Source: Lachnospiraceae bacterium (GTDB lineage Bacteria > Bacillota > Clostridia > Lachnospirales > Lachnospiraceae). Taken from it: a DNA stretch of 33,375 bases. Under the pieces are notes generated by a model, which saw only the letters and a program-made list of their open reading frames with translations, ran no database searches and was not told where the DNA came from. Numbering within the stretch: the first letter of the stretch is position 1; each line of letters starts with the position of its first letter. Location of the stretch: assembly GCA_011959285.1 (NCBI GenBank), contig BLLW01000039.1:1-33375 (forward strand). Reading direction: 5' to 3'. A program made the translations under genes and the position numbers. This document shows positions 1 to 8,957 of the stretch, piece after piece.

Positions 1-797
1 TCCCCTAAGATAAAGAGAATCCTCTTCTCCTCTCCGGGGGCAAGCAGGATATCCTTTTGAAGGCTGCCGCAGTGATTATTTCCTTTTTCAAAAGATCCGC
101 CGCATTTGCCATCGATTACCGCCTTAGGGTTATCCTCCGTGTGATACAGCCCTAAGAACTTATCTCTCAGACAGTCAAATCCGTCCGGCGTCTCGTTCAT
201 GGTAAAATATTGATAGCCATATTCCTCGTAAAACAAGTCGTGCTCGATGATACCGTCCTCGTAACTGCTCCCCGCACAGTACAGGCTCATTTGGAAATTC
301 TGGTTATCTATCATAATGTGGTGAAAAGAAAATTCGCAATAGGAAAATACCTTAAGGCTCCGCGGCACCTGATCCTCATTTTTTATCCTTACATCCCACA
401 GCTCCAGCGCATCCCCAATCGGTACGCAGAGGGTCTGGCTTGCCCTGATTTTACTGTAGCTGCATTCATAGGTGGTGTAAGACAGTCCATGGCGGCATCT
501 GTAATCCGCTTCTTTAAGCGGCTTTCCCACAGGCTGCCAGGAAATGCTCCAGTAGTCCCCGCTTTCCTCATCCCGAAGATATACATAATGACCCGGGCGG
601 TCCATAGGAACGCTGTTTCCCCGAAACCTGGTTACCCTGTGATATTCCGGTGTCTTATGGAACATGTACCCCCCTGCCGTGTGATTGACCACCACACAGG
701 TATCCTCCACGCCTAAGTAATTGGTCCATGAAGCCGGCAGGTCAATCCTGTCGATCACATACTCTCTGTTCTTATCGTCAAAATGCCCGTATTGCAT
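1..797 (-). CDS. GH94 cellobiose/cellodextrin-type phosphorylase, N-terminal part (runs off left edge)
   Basis: The minus-strand frame is open from an ATG at 795-797 to the window edge, about 265 residues with no stop. It begins MQYGHFDDKNREYVIDRIDL, followed by ASWTNYLG, a VVNHTAGGYMFHK segment and a RPGHYVYLRDEESGDYWSIS segment. This is the typical N-terminal beta-sandwich of glycoside hydrolase family 94, the phosphorolytic cleavers of beta-glucosides (cellobiose, cellodextrin, chitobiose and relatives), which give glucose-1-phosphate in the cytoplasm. The catalytic (alpha/alpha)6 domain lies outside the window, so the exact substrate cannot be read. A strong ribosome site (GGGAGGAG) lies 6-8 bases before the ATG. 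A possible -10 (TATAAT on the minus strand, 826-831) lies in the 198-bp gap shared with the divergent lipase gene; no good -35 goes with it. Confidence 0.85.
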   Translation of the reverse strand, partial: MQYGHFDDKNREYVIDRIDLPASWTNYLGVEDTCVVVNHTAGGYMFHKTPEYHRVTRFRGNSVPMDRPGHYVYLRDEESGDYWSISWQPVGKPLKEADYRCRHGLSYTTYECSYSKIRASQTLCVPIGDALELWDVRIKNEDQVPRSLKVFSYCEFSFHHIMIDNQNFQMSLYCAGSSYEDGIIEHDLFYEEYGYQYFTMNETPDGFDCLRDKFLGLYHTEDNPKAVIDGKCGGSFEKGNNHCGSLQKDILLAPGEEKRILFILG

Positions 798-916
798 AGC
801 AGACTCCTCCCTTCCTTATGATTTTATTATAGCTTCTTAAGGTTTCTTGCGGTATTGCCATTCCTGTTAATATTTGACGATTTTTGTTCATCCCCGAGAA
901 AAGAAATGTGGCAGAT

Positions 917-945
917 TTGTTCTCACGTGCAAATTATGGTAAAAT
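917..945 (+). promoter_or_regulatory. Sigma-A type promoter of the lipase-like gene
   Basis: TTGTTC (917-922), a 17-base spacer and TAAAAT (940-945) lie 50 bases before the start codon at 996. The gap 798-995 is a divergent promoter region between the GH94 gene and this gene. Nothing else is visible in it. Confidence 0.55.
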
Positions 946-995
946 GAAATCATTGTTAGAACCAACAACTGATTTATTCAAAAGAGGGATGGAAA

Positions 996-2363
996 ATGAT
1001 TTTTTTACCGCATATTATTTTACTGCTGCAGTTACTGCGCGTAATTGCCTATGACATATGTTACGACTGGGAGTATAAACATGGAGAATACCTGCTGTAT
1101 ACCGTTTTTTCTGTATTGCTGATTTTTATATATGCCGCTGTCCTATGTTACCTGCATCTTATGCCTTACAAGGACAAGAATCCGGTCTCTCTCCGGCTTA
1201 AGATCATGAAAGGGGCAACGAAAATCTTCCGGTTGTGTTTCTGGGGGATTCTTGCACAGCCTTTCCTTTATTTCTTTAAACTATATACCCCTGCGCTTGT
1301 TCTGTTTTCCGGCAGCGGAATGTCTGTCGTCTTGTTTGACGCGGTGGCTGCTTTTTTCTTCTTTTATTTTCTTATTTTGAACGGATGCATACGAATTCTG
1401 TGTACCTGCCGCAGCCTTGGCGTCTGGAAAAGGGTGGTGTTTGTCTTCTTTTTGTGGATACCGCTCATTCATCTGTTTCTTGCCCGGTATCTGAGCCGGC
1501 GGGCAAAAATTGAATATGATGCGGAGGTCTATCGGTTTGAAAACAGACAGATTCGGGCGGATTCTGAAGTCTGCGCTACCAAATATCCCATCGTCCTGCT
1601 CCACGGGATTGGATTTCGGGATCTGCAGTATTTCAATTACTGGGGGCGCATTCCAGCGGAATTGGTGAGAAACGGTGCCACTGTCTATTACGGTCACCAG
1701 CAGGCATGGGGAACGATCGAGGACAATGCGCTGATTATTAGGGATACAATAGAGAAGATTCTTGCAGAGAACCACTGTGACAAAGTCAATATTATCGCCC
1801 ACTCCAAGGGAGGTCTTGACGCCCGCTATTTAATCTCAGGCTTACATATGGAAAATCAGGTAGCGTCCCTGACCACCATATCCACTCCCCACAGAGGATC
1901 GGAACTCTTAAATGTTTTAAATAAACTGCCGGATTCTGTTTACCGTCTGGTTGCCTCCCTTTTCGACTCCACCTATAAGAGGCTGGGCGATCCGGCGCCG
2001 GACTGTTACCATGCCAGCAAGCAGCTTTCCAGTGAGTTTTGCAAAACATTCAATGAAACCTATAAGGACGCCCCATGCGTCTATTATCAAAGTTATGCTT
2101 CTTATGTAAAGCACACCCTCGGGGACCATCTTTTGAGCATCCCCAACCTCATTATGTTCTTCACCGGCGCCCCCAAAAACGACGGACTCGTAAGCATCGA
2201 GTCAGCCAAATGGGGACACTTCAAGACAGTTTTTGCCAGCAGCGGCAGGCGGGGAATCTCCCACGGAGATATGATCGATTTGAAACGGGAAGACTATAAA
2301 GGGTTCGATGTCATTGAAGCCTATATACGGATCGTATCTGAACTGAAAAATTTGGGCTTTTGA
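996..2363 (+). CDS. Membrane-anchored alpha/beta-hydrolase, triacylglycerol-lipase-like
   Basis: 455 aa. About 165 N-terminal residues form four to five hydrophobic segments (roughly 1-20, 33-55, 78-100, 105-135, 145-165), followed by a catalytic domain. YPIVLLHGIGF has the HG oxyanion motif (His203). AHSKGGLDARY is a nucleophile elbow of the AHSxGG lipase type, with Ser270. Asp396 (NDGLVS) and His423 (SHGDMI) are the likely rest of the triad. The pattern matches bacterial lipases related to the PGAP1/LipA-like group, acting on acyl esters at the membrane. The true substrate is unknown. The ribosome site GAGGG (984-988) sets the start. A weak hairpin (TGGGC 2353-2357 with GCCCA 2368-2372) overlaps the stop codon and may end transcription. 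The gene looks monocistronic. Confidence 0.8.
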   Translation: MIFLPHIILLLQLLRVIAYDICYDWEYKHGEYLLYTVFSVLLIFIYAAVLCYLHLMPYKDKNPVSLRLKIMKGATKIFRLCFWGILAQPFLYFFKLYTPALVLFSGSGMSVVLFDAVAAFFFFYFLILNGCIRILCTCRSLGVWKRVVFVFFLWIPLIHLFLARYLSRRAKIEYDAEVYRFENRQIRADSEVCATKYPIVLLHGIGFRDLQYFNYWGRIPAELVRNGATVYYGHQQAWGTIEDNALIIRDTIEKILAENHCDKVNIIAHSKGGLDARYLISGLHMENQVASLTTISTPHRGSELLNVLNKLPDSVYRLVASLFDSTYKRLGDPAPDCYHASKQLSSEFCKTFNETYKDAPCVYYQSYASYVKHTLGDHLLSIPNLIMFFTGAPKNDGLVSIESAKWGHFKTVFASSGRRGISHGDMIDLKREDYKGFDVIEAYIRIVSELKNLGF

Positions 2364-2377
2364 TTTTGCCCATTTTA

Positions 2378-2405
2378 TTGTAATTTTTTCCAAAAATGGT
2401 ATAAT
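2378..2405 (+). promoter_or_regulatory. Promoter of the chemotaxis-receptor gene
   Basis: TTGTAA (2378-2383), 16 bases, then TATAAT (2400-2405). It leaves a leader of about 220 bases before the start at 2631. A second -35-like TTGACA lies at 2467-2472 but has only a poor -10 (TATCTA, 2489-2494). I see no clear sigma-28 (motility) promoter. Confidence 0.55.
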
Positions 2406-2425
2406 GAAACATACTCTAATTATGC

Positions 2426-2560
2426 AATATATCTATTAACTGATATATTATTTCAGAACCCGAACCTTGACATCATAATAAAGTATTGTATCTAAGCTGT
2501 TCACAGATAAAATTACCTTACCCTTTCAGACTTATGCCCGTATTTTCATGCACCGGTGCA
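2426..2560 (+). promoter_or_regulatory. Inverted repeats in the long MCP leader
   Basis: The gene-free stretch 2364-2630 holds two perfect dyads. The first is AATATATC (2426-2433) with GATATATT (2442-2449), just after the predicted transcription start. The second is the 12-bp palindrome TGCACCGGTGCA (2549-2560). A short hairpin GGGAA/TTCCC also precedes the ribosome site AAAGGGAGG. I could not match the leader to a known riboswitch; c-di-GMP-I (GEMM) was looked for and its core was not found. The dyads could be operators or RNA hairpins. Confidence 0.4.
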
Positions 2561-2630
2561 AAGGCTGAATCGCAGTAAAAATGTGGGAATCAGACATAAT
2601 TTGTTCCCAAAGGGAGGATAAGAGAATTTT

Positions 2631-4319
2631 ATGTTAAACAAGATTAAAAATATGAAGGTCGAGAAGAAGCTGAGGTATTGTTTTGCACTGGTTGTTGCCA
2701 TCGCCAGCATCTCTGGTATTTTAGGTCTTATTTTTTTGCTGCTCCACGATATCCAATACAGTAACGCTTTGGTCTCCAATGGATTTTCCCAAGGTGAAAT
2801 TGGTATCTTCAGCACCTATCTGAATAAGGAACCTGCAATTATAAGAGAAATGATTCTTTTAGAAGATGAGGCAGATTTGCAGGAATCTGCAGACGAATTA
2901 GCGCAGACACAGGAAATTACAAATGCTGCCGTCGTTACGATGGTGCAGCATTGCAACACAGCCGAAGAAAAGGAATACGTTAAAATCATTGAAGAAACTT
3001 TGCCTGAATACCGCAGCATATTTGCCGAAGTGCAGGAACTGGCAATGCAAAACAAAAATGATGAAGCCCGCGACATGTTGATTTCCCAAGGCAAACCTGC
3101 CCTGAAGCAGTTGACCAATGCAGTAGAAGGATTGATCGATTTAAATGTGAAAATGGGAAATGAAGTGTCCAGTTCTTTAGGGATTCAAACTTATATTATT
3201 TTAGCCGTAATCGTTCTTGTTGCTTTGCTTGCCGTTTTAGTCGCTACAAAGTTCTCCAAATTTGTGGCAAAATTGTTTTCAGAGCCTATCACGCATGTCA
3301 AGGAAGCATCCGCTAAACTTGCACAGGGGAATCTGGATATTGAAATTGAAAAAATGTATCCTGATGAAATCGGCGAGATGACCGACTCTTTCAGGGAAGC
3401 TACTGACAGCCTGAAACTGTATATCAATGAATTGAGCAGATGCCTTAATGAAGCTGCCACAGGCAATTTCACTATCACTTCCGACATAGAATTTAAGGGT
3501 GATTTTAAAGCCCTGTCGGATGCCCTTGAAACAATTATATCTTCTTTAAACGGCACACTCAAAAATATCAATGAAGCTGCCGAGCAGGTTGCATTAGGCG
3601 CCGGTCAGATGGCTGAAAGCGCGCAGGCATTGGCAGAAGGCGCTACCGATCAGGCAGGTTCCGTGGAAGAACTGACTGCGACCATTCAAAATATCACAGA
3701 GGCAGTTGTACACAGTTCCGAAAAGGCAAAACATTCTTATAAAGACGCAGAAGGATTTGAAAAAGCCGCCGAAAAGAGCAATGAAGATATCAAGCTTCTC
3801 AACACCGCAATGGGACGGATCAACGATACTTCTAAGCAGATTGCAAACATCATCGCTGAAATCGAAGACATCGCTTCCCAGACAAATCTTCTATCTCTCA
3901 ACGCTTCCATCGAAGCCGCAAGAGCAGGAGAAGCCGGAAAAGGATTTGCCGTCGTGGCAGATCAGATTGGCAAGCTGGCATCAGACAGCGCCAATTCCGC
4001 AATTAATACAAAGAAACTGATTGAAAACTCCATTGTAGAAATCGAACATGGAAATGAAATCACAGCCAAAACCACAGCCGCCATTGAAGCTGTCATCGAA
4101 GGTATCAAAATGCTTGCCTCATCCACAAAGGAAATCAGCGAATTATCCGACGAGCAGGCCGATGCCATGAAACAGCTTGAAATGGGCGTGGAACAAATTT
4201 CTGAAGTCATTCAGAATAATTCAGCAGCAGCGCAGGAAACTTCCGCTACTAGTGAAGAACTGTCCGCACAGTCTGACAATCTGGAAGGATTAGTCGGACA
4301 ATTTAAGTTAAAAGCTTAG
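2631..4319 (+). CDS. Methyl-accepting chemotaxis protein
   Basis: 562 aa transmembrane chemoreceptor. TM1 is at about 16-39. An extracytoplasmic helical region follows at about 40-185, rich in Glu and Gln and resembling the four-helix-bundle sensor type. TM2 is at about 186-208, HAMP at about 210-265, and a second HAMP-like linker at about 266-320. The signalling domain runs from about 330 to 562. Its conserved hairpin tip is seen in [20 protein letters not shown] and [18 protein letters not shown], the part that binds CheA and CheW. Gln/Glu-rich heptads on both sides are likely methylation helices. There is no C-terminal CheR-tether pentapeptide. Ligand unknown. No other chemotaxis or flagellar genes are in the window, so this is an orphan receptor. 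The ribosome site AAAGGGAGG fixes the start. Confidence 0.93.
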   Translation: MLNKIKNMKVEKKLRYCFALVVAIASISGILGLIFLLLHDIQYSNALVSNGFSQGEIGIFSTYLNKEPAIIREMILLEDEADLQESADELAQTQEITNAAVVTMVQHCNTAEEKEYVKIIEETLPEYRSIFAEVQELAMQNKNDEARDMLISQGKPALKQLTNAVEGLIDLNVKMGNEVSSSLGIQTYIILAVIVLVALLAVLVATKFSKFVAKLFSEPITHVKEASAKLAQGNLDIEIEKMYPDEIGEMTDSFREATDSLKLYINELSRCLNEAATGNFTITSDIEFKGDFKALSDALETIISSLNGTLKNINEAAEQVALGAGQMAESAQALAEGATDQAGSVEELTATIQNITEAVVHSSEKAKHSYKDAEGFEKAAEKSNEDIKLLNTAMGRINDTSKQIANIIAEIEDIASQTNLLSLNASIEAARAGEAGKGFAVVADQIGKLASDSANSAINTKKLIENSIVEIEHGNEITAKTTAAIEAVIEGIKMLASSTKEISELSDEQADAMKQLEMGVEQISEVIQNNSAAAQETSATSEELSAQSDNLEGLVGQFKLKA

Positions 4320-4440
4320 AAGAATTTTTTCTGTCCAATAACTTATATACAATGCGCTGCAGACGACACACGACATACATATTTTACTCTATCATGTATG
4401 AATTTTGGTTATACGGGTGATAGAAACATCAGAGCTTATA

Positions 4441-4486
4441 AAAAAGGTATCCTCCAACGGTTTTCCTGTGGGAGGATACCTTTTTA
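4441..4486. terminator. Bidirectional rho-independent terminator between MCP and mtnA
   Basis: A perfect 15-bp stem: AAAAAGGTATCCTCC (4441-4455) pairs with its complement at 4471-4485 across a 15-base loop. The T-run is present on both strands. It lies between convergent genes and can serve both. Confidence 0.9.
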
Positions 4487-4499
4487 TTTCCGCAGGCAG

Positions 4500-5570
4500 T
4501 CATTTATACTTTTTCAGAGATTCCGTAAACGGCGCCCTTGCGATACCATGTTCTGTCACAATTGCCGTAATCAGTTCATGATCCGTCACATCAAACGCCG
4601 GATTAAAGACCTTCACCCCTTCCGGCGCCATCCGCTCTTTATACCACATTTCCGTCACTTCCTCTGCCGGACGCTGTTCAATCGTAATCTCCGCCCCTGT
4701 AGGCGTGTCCAAATCGATGGTGGAAGTAGGCGCACACACATAAAACGGTATCCCATACTGCTTTGCCACTGCCGCCACCACGCTGGTCCCAATCTTATTT
4801 GCCACATCCCCGTTGGCTGCCACCCTGTCGCATCCCACGAACACGGCATTGACCCATCCGTTTTTCATGACCATGCCTGACATATTATCACAGATAAGGG
4901 TCACATCCACCCCAGCGCTGTGCAGTTCATATGCCGTCAGCCTTGCTCCCTGCAAAAGCGGTCTCGTCTCATCTGCAAATACCCGGAACCGATATCCCCT
5001 CTCCTGCCCTAAGTAAATCGGTGCCGTCGCCGTCCCATACTTACAGGTCGCAAGCTGCCCCGCATTACAATGGGTCAGAATCCCATCCCCCGGCTTTACA
5101 AGACTTAAGCCGTATTCCCCGATGGCTCTGCACACCCTGACATCCTCTTCTTTTATTTCTCTCGCCTCTCTGCCAAGAATCTCCACGATCTTTGGCACAT
5201 CATTACCATCCTCATGCGCCTTCCGGCAAACCTTGTCCATCCGGTTTAACGCCCACGTCAGATTGACTGCCGTAGGACGCGCCGAGTCCAGATATTCCTT
5301 CTGCTTCCTAAACCTTTTATAAAAACCAGAGAACTCCTTCTCTTCCTCCGCAATCTGCCTTGCCAGCACATAAATCCCGAATGCCGCTGCCACTCCGATT
5401 GCCGGCGCTCCCCTGACCTTTAAAAGATAAATCGCATCCCAAATCTCCTGCGCCGTCCTTAAACGAATCATCTCTACCTTTCCCGGTAATCTGGTCTGGT
5501 CAATAATAATGACACCTTCGTCATCATCGCTTAAATCCACTGTTTCGTATGTCATAATATTCTCACTCAT
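4500..5570 (-). CDS. mtnA: S-methyl-5-thioribose-1-phosphate isomerase
   Basis: 356 aa from the chosen start. Member of the eIF2B alpha/beta/delta-like isomerase family that converts methylthioribose-1-phosphate to methylthioribulose-1-phosphate in the methionine salvage pathway. Visible motifs: [14 protein letters not shown] (about 52-65), [29 protein letters not shown] with the catalytic Cys168, and [17 protein letters not shown] with the catalytic Asp248. Ribose-1,5-bisphosphate isomerases are related, but these motifs fit MtnA best. The longest frame starts at 5648, yet its first 26 residues overlap the upstream small gene and are Arg/Lys-rich. I prefer the ATG at 5568-5570, which overlaps the upstream stop codon and has GAGG about 10 bases before it. 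No other salvage gene (mtnK, mtnN) is nearby. Confidence 0.88.
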   Translation of the reverse strand: MSENIMTYETVDLSDDDEGVIIIDQTRLPGKVEMIRLRTAQEIWDAIYLLKVRGAPAIGVAAAFGIYVLARQIAEEEKEFSGFYKRFRKQKEYLDSARPTAVNLTWALNRMDKVCRKAHEDGNDVPKIVEILGREAREIKEEDVRVCRAIGEYGLSLVKPGDGILTHCNAGQLATCKYGTATAPIYLGQERGYRFRVFADETRPLLQGARLTAYELHSAGVDVTLICDNMSGMVMKNGWVNAVFVGCDRVAANGDVANKIGTSVVAAVAKQYGIPFYVCAPTSTIDLDTPTGAEITIEQRPAEEVTEMWYKERMAPEGVKVFNPAFDVTDHELITAIVTEHGIARAPFTESLKKYK

Positions 5571-5790
5571 CGCCTGCTGCCTCTTCCTTTCTTCCTCTTT
5601 CGCCCGCCATCCTCTTTTTCTCCAATACGTCCAGAATAGAGAAAACAACGCATATCAGTATCGCCAGGAAGGAGACCGTCCGCTCGATCCTCAAGTTGAC
5701 ACGCTTTCTTCTTTTCCTGCGCTCCTTTATCCTTCTCTTTTCCTCTTTCTTCCGCTTTGCACCGTTTAAAACCGCCTGTGTCATATCCAT
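5563..5790 (-). CDS. Small basic single-pass membrane protein upstream of mtnA
   Basis: 75 aa, family not recognised. Residues about 10-35 are a dense Lys/Arg/Glu tract. A hydrophobic segment [18 protein letters not shown] (about 38-55) is a likely transmembrane helix, followed by another charged tail ending AAGDE. A good ribosome site (GAGGGAG, 4-5 bases before the ATG at 5788-5790) supports it as real. Its stop overlaps the proposed mtnA start, which implies translational coupling. By charge it should sit with the basic N-terminus in the cytoplasm. It could be a small division or septum-type protein, but no diagnostic motif is visible. The overlapping frame at 5567-5806 is less likely because it lacks a ribosome site and a membrane segment. 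Confidence 0.6.
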   Translation of the reverse strand: MDMTQAVLNGAKRKKEEKRRIKERRKRRKRVNLRIERTVSFLAILICVVFSILDVLEKKRMAGERGRKEEAAGDE

Positions 5791-5825
5791 CGACTCCCTC
5801 AGTCACACCCTGCGTTTTTCCAAAA

Positions 5826-5862
5826 CATCATCTAAAACATCATTTTGATGTTTTGGATGATG
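5826..5862 (-). promoter_or_regulatory. 17-bp-stem hairpin in the leader of the small protein-mtnA operon
   Basis: CATCATCTAAAACATCA (5826-5842), loop TTT, and the matching arm 5846-5862 pair over 17 bp with one G-U. On the minus strand the stem is followed by TTTTGG, so it is terminator-like. It lies between the promoter at 5931-5959 and the start codon at 5790. It could be an attenuator, a weak terminator or a dimer operator. The half-motif AAAACATCA also occurs directly before it (5822-5830). Confidence 0.6.
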
Positions 5863-5930
5863 AGGCTCCTAGAATACACCCGTTCTTACAGTAAAGTTGA
5901 ACCTGCTAATTCACATAAAAAATTTATTTT

Positions 5931-5959
5931 ATCCTATCATCGCTTGCACGAAATGTCAA
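5931..5959 (-). promoter_or_regulatory. Consensus-like promoter for the small protein-mtnA operon
   Basis: On the minus strand TTGACA (5954-5959), exactly 17 bases, then TAGGAT (5931-5936). It gives a leader of about 130 bases containing the hairpin at 5826-5862. Confidence 0.7.
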
Positions 5960-6065
5960 TTGGGAGTAGCGAAATCTTCCGCTGCCGCCTGCCGCTATGC
6001 GCCGCCCGTAAGTCCATCCCGGACTCTGCCTCCTGCACATAACCCCTTTTCTGCACATATACTAT

Positions 6066-6096
6066 AGAAAAAGAGCGGCAAAATACAAGCCGCTCG
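6066..6096 (-). terminator. Rho-independent terminator, minus strand
   Basis: GAGCGGC (6073-6079) pairs with GCCGCTC (6089-6095). The minus strand then reads TTTTTC. It lies about 310 bases after the permease stop at 6405 and is the best candidate end for the ABC-transporter transcript. Confidence 0.8.
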
Positions 6097-6404
6097 TATA
6101 TCTAAATCGTATCCTATGGAGTCCCTATGGCAATAACCTCACTAGATATCCTCAATCTGTCCCATTCTCTTAAAGATGTGTGCGAAGTAAACTGCAATAC
6201 CTCCGAGTGTCTCTCCCACACGCTAAAACTTTTACTGCAATATAATCTGATTCAGGCTAACTTAGAGTTCGGCAAACAGTTCGACTGTGGTTTTCCGTTT
6301 TCCCCTCCAAAAACAGTTCAGAAGGAAAGCTCGCCCATGGAGCAGGGAACAGGGCTTGACCTTACGAACCCCAATTGTACCCACCGCACCGACCGATAAT
6401 CTGG
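6097..6404. other. 308-bp stretch with no supportable gene
   Basis: A 90-codon plus-strand frame exists at 6127-6399, but it has no clear ribosome site and its composition is unlike the neighbouring genes. Minus-strand frames are short and broken by stops. It is probably the 3' untranslated part of the permease transcript or decayed DNA. No repeat or hairpin stands out inside it. Confidence 0.4.
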
Positions 6405-8957
6405 TTACATTTCCCCCAGCCGGAGGCGTTCAATGATGCTCTTTTTGCACATGCTGTGGTAGCAGATTACCGGAAGGATGATGGACATGAGAAGGATTAC
6501 GGGAATGCTGACCACCATGGGGAGGATACTGAAGCTCCATTCAAAGTAAGCCATATTTTTCCCAAGCATATAGATTAATCCGCAGCTGACCACGTTCCCT
6601 AAAGTCAGTGAAATCAAAAGGGTAAATGCGCCATACCAGATGCCCTCCATGGTGAGCATTTTTTCCAGCTGTTTTCCCGTCATGCCCACCGCCTGCATCA
6701 TGGCAAATTCCTGTTTTCTTGCAAGAATGCTGGTAATCATGGCATTGATCAGGTTTAAGACGCCAATCAGCCCTAAGATAAGTGCAAGCAGGCTGCCAAT
6801 CACAGAAAACATCCGCGTTTCCTTGGCAAATTCGTCCCGCAGGGAATCCTTGGTAATCAGTACCAGATCCGGGTACCTCTCCTCCAGCAGGGAAGTGATT
6901 TCTGCTGCCACCTGCTTATCCGTCCCTTCTGCCACATCGATGCAGGCGTGAATGGCTCCTCTCGTGTCATATAGTTCCCCAAAGTCCTTTTCACTAAGTA
7001 CAAACTCTTCGCCGCCCAGCACCCAGCTTTTGGTGCTGATGGCATAAGGGTAATCCACGATTGCCATGATTTCCAGTTCTTTTGAAGGCAGCGATTCATC
7101 ACTGCTTCCCAGCGTGACCTTATCACCTACGGAAATCACGTTTTCATCGTCTCTTTGCGTCCACAATGCATATCCGCCCTGCTTAAACTTCTCAAGATCT
7201 AATTCTCCTTCCAAAAGGGAAAGCTCTGAAAACAGGTCGTCGGGAAGACAATAACAGCGTCCGTTGGTCGTTCCGCTTCCCACGACCTGCGCCACGATTT
7301 GCTCCATGAACCGTCCCTTCTCACTTATTTTCTCCGGGCTCCAATAGGCTGCAAATTTCTCCAGCACTTCCGGCGGGTAAGTCAGCAGACCATTTCTGCA
7401 CTGCAGCGAACTGACCTGCTCTACCCCGTCCATTTTCTGTATCTCTGATACCGCCTCTTTTGTAACCGCTTCATAATCTGTCTCTGGCGCTGTCATATTT
7501 ACTGCACTGTAATGGCTGACCTGCATATCCGCCAAAAGATAGGATTTCACATACTGGTCAAAGCTGAATCCTTTGATCAGGCAATAGGTTCCGTTTAACA
7601 GGATCAGGCTCAAGGACAAAGATGCCACCACCACCGCTGCCTTGCGTTTGTTCCTTCCCATATTGGCAGCTGCAAGGCGGGCTGCGGAAATTTTGCCGGA
7701 TTTCTTTTCTTTCTTTTTATATTGTTTGTTCTCCACATAGCGCACCGCTTCTATGGGCGATACCTTCGCCGCCAGCCGGCAGGGCTTGATACAGCTTAGA
7801 TAGACCACGAATAGAGCAAATACCGCCGAGCCTGCAAATATCCATGGATTAAGAGAGATATTTTCTACAGAGACGCTGACCGCGCTGTAGATAAAGGGCA
7901 AAAGCATTTTCCCCACGAACCAGCCGGCAAAGAGCCCTATGGGAATCCCCACTGCGGAGAGCAAAAGCGCTTGGGCGCGTACCATCCTTCTCAGCTGCTT
8001 TCCTGTGGTGCCAATGGTCTTTAAAAGTCCATAGTACCGGATATCACTGCTCACATTGATATAAAAGATATTATAGATGATCAGGTATCCTGACAAAATG
8101 ATAATGCCTAACAGCCCGACTCCCAGCGCAATCGTCATTCCGTCCATGGTGGCAGTGGCATATCCCCAATTGACCGATTCCCTCACTTCGTCTTCGGCAA
8201 AGCCGGCTCTCTCTGTCAGGTCGCTGACCTGGGACTCTATGTCATAGGAGGAATCAAACCATACACTTGCCGAAAGCGTTCCCTCTGGATGAAAAAGCCC
8301 TCTTTCTTCTTCACGTTTATAATAATTTTCTTCCAGCAGATCTACATGCGCATCCAGCCACTGTCTGGAAATCCAAAGTTCCTGCGCATGGGAGGCATCA
8401 TTGGAATACCAGAATCCGCTTAAGATAAACTCCTCGTTAAGCGTCTTTTCCCTGCCATCCTTATCGTGGGTCACGATGGTGAGCGGCACCTTCTCTCCCA
8501 GTTCAAGGGGGACACCCAGCGCCTCAAGCACTTTGCTGCTGGCGGCGCACTCCTTCATCTCCTTGGGCATTTCGCCCTTTTCGGGATAGCAATAGCTCCA
8601 CTTTGCCATCTTATCTTCTGCATAGCGCACTTCTGTCTGCAGCATATTCAGTTCCGGGTTCTGGGCAAATCCGGCTACAATATCATAAGCAATATCTTTG
8701 TAACCGCCTGCCGCTTTGATTCTCTCATACTCTTCCTCTGAAAGGTATTTGTAACCGCCGTGGGCGCTGGTGCCGATCTGACGGAAGATTCCCTCCTGCA
8801 TGGACTCCATCATGGAAGTGCCCACCGTAAATAACGCCGTAAACAGCAAGGTGGTGAGGGCAATCGCCAGGATTGCTATGATGTTCTTCCATTTCTTTTC
8901 CCGCATGGTTCTGTAGGACAGGGTGCGGATGATCTTCTTGTTTGCAACTCTCTTCAT
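6405..8957 (-). CDS. ABC transporter permease, FtsX/MacB type
   Basis: 850 aa. Membrane helix 1 at about 25-47, a large extracytoplasmic domain at about 48-270, a cluster of three helices at about 275-395, another helix at about 437-460, a second large outside domain at about 470-710, and three helices at about 715-840. The two FtsX-like cores each carry the usual loop, seen in YYGLLKTIGTTGKQLRRMV and in EFAMMQAVGMTGKQLEKML. This is a fused two-core permease of the lipoprotein/peptide-export or antimicrobial-peptide-response class rather than the about 650-aa BceB form. Its ATG overlaps the ATPase stop (ATGA), with GGAGG inside the end of the ATPase gene. Substrate unknown; a role in envelope or peptide stress is inferred from the adjacent two-component genes. 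Confidence 0.88.
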   Translation of the reverse strand: MKRVANKKIIRTLSYRTMREKKWKNIIAILAIALTTLLFTALFTVGTSMMESMQEGIFRQIGTSAHGGYKYLSEEEYERIKAAGGYKDIAYDIVAGFAQNPELNMLQTEVRYAEDKMAKWSYCYPEKGEMPKEMKECAASSKVLEALGVPLELGEKVPLTIVTHDKDGREKTLNEEFILSGFWYSNDASHAQELWISRQWLDAHVDLLEENYYKREEERGLFHPEGTLSASVWFDSSYDIESQVSDLTERAGFAEDEVRESVNWGYATATMDGMTIALGVGLLGIIILSGYLIIYNIFYINVSSDIRYYGLLKTIGTTGKQLRRMVRAQALLLSAVGIPIGLFAGWFVGKMLLPFIYSAVSVSVENISLNPWIFAGSAVFALFVVYLSCIKPCRLAAKVSPIEAVRYVENKQYKKKEKKSGKISAARLAAANMGRNKRKAAVVVASLSLSLILLNGTYCLIKGFSFDQYVKSYLLADMQVSHYSAVNMTAPETDYEAVTKEAVSEIQKMDGVEQVSSLQCRNGLLTYPPEVLEKFAAYWSPEKISEKGRFMEQIVAQVVGSGTTNGRCYCLPDDLFSELSLLEGELDLEKFKQGGYALWTQRDDENVISVGDKVTLGSSDESLPSKELEIMAIVDYPYAISTKSWVLGGEEFVLSEKDFGELYDTRGAIHACIDVAEGTDKQVAAEITSLLEERYPDLVLITKDSLRDEFAKETRMFSVIGSLLALILGLIGVLNLINAMITSILARKQEFAMMQAVGMTGKQLEKMLTMEGIWYGAFTLLISLTLGNVVSCGLIYMLGKNMAYFEWSFSILPMVVSIPVILLMSIILPVICYHSMCKKSIIERLRLGEM

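Noticed and set aside
2541-2630. c-di-GMP (GEMM) riboswitch in the MCP leader
   Set aside because: Only a short GCAAAGGC-like string recalls the core. The paired elements and tetraloop receptor are not found.
5567-5806. 79-codon frame overlapping the small membrane protein gene
   Set aside because: Lacks a ribosome site and a hydrophobic segment. The frame 5563-5790 has both a GAGGGAG site and a membrane helix.
6127-6399. 90-codon plus-strand frame
   Set aside because: No clear ribosome site, no recognisable protein features, and it lies in the 3' region of a minus-strand transcript.
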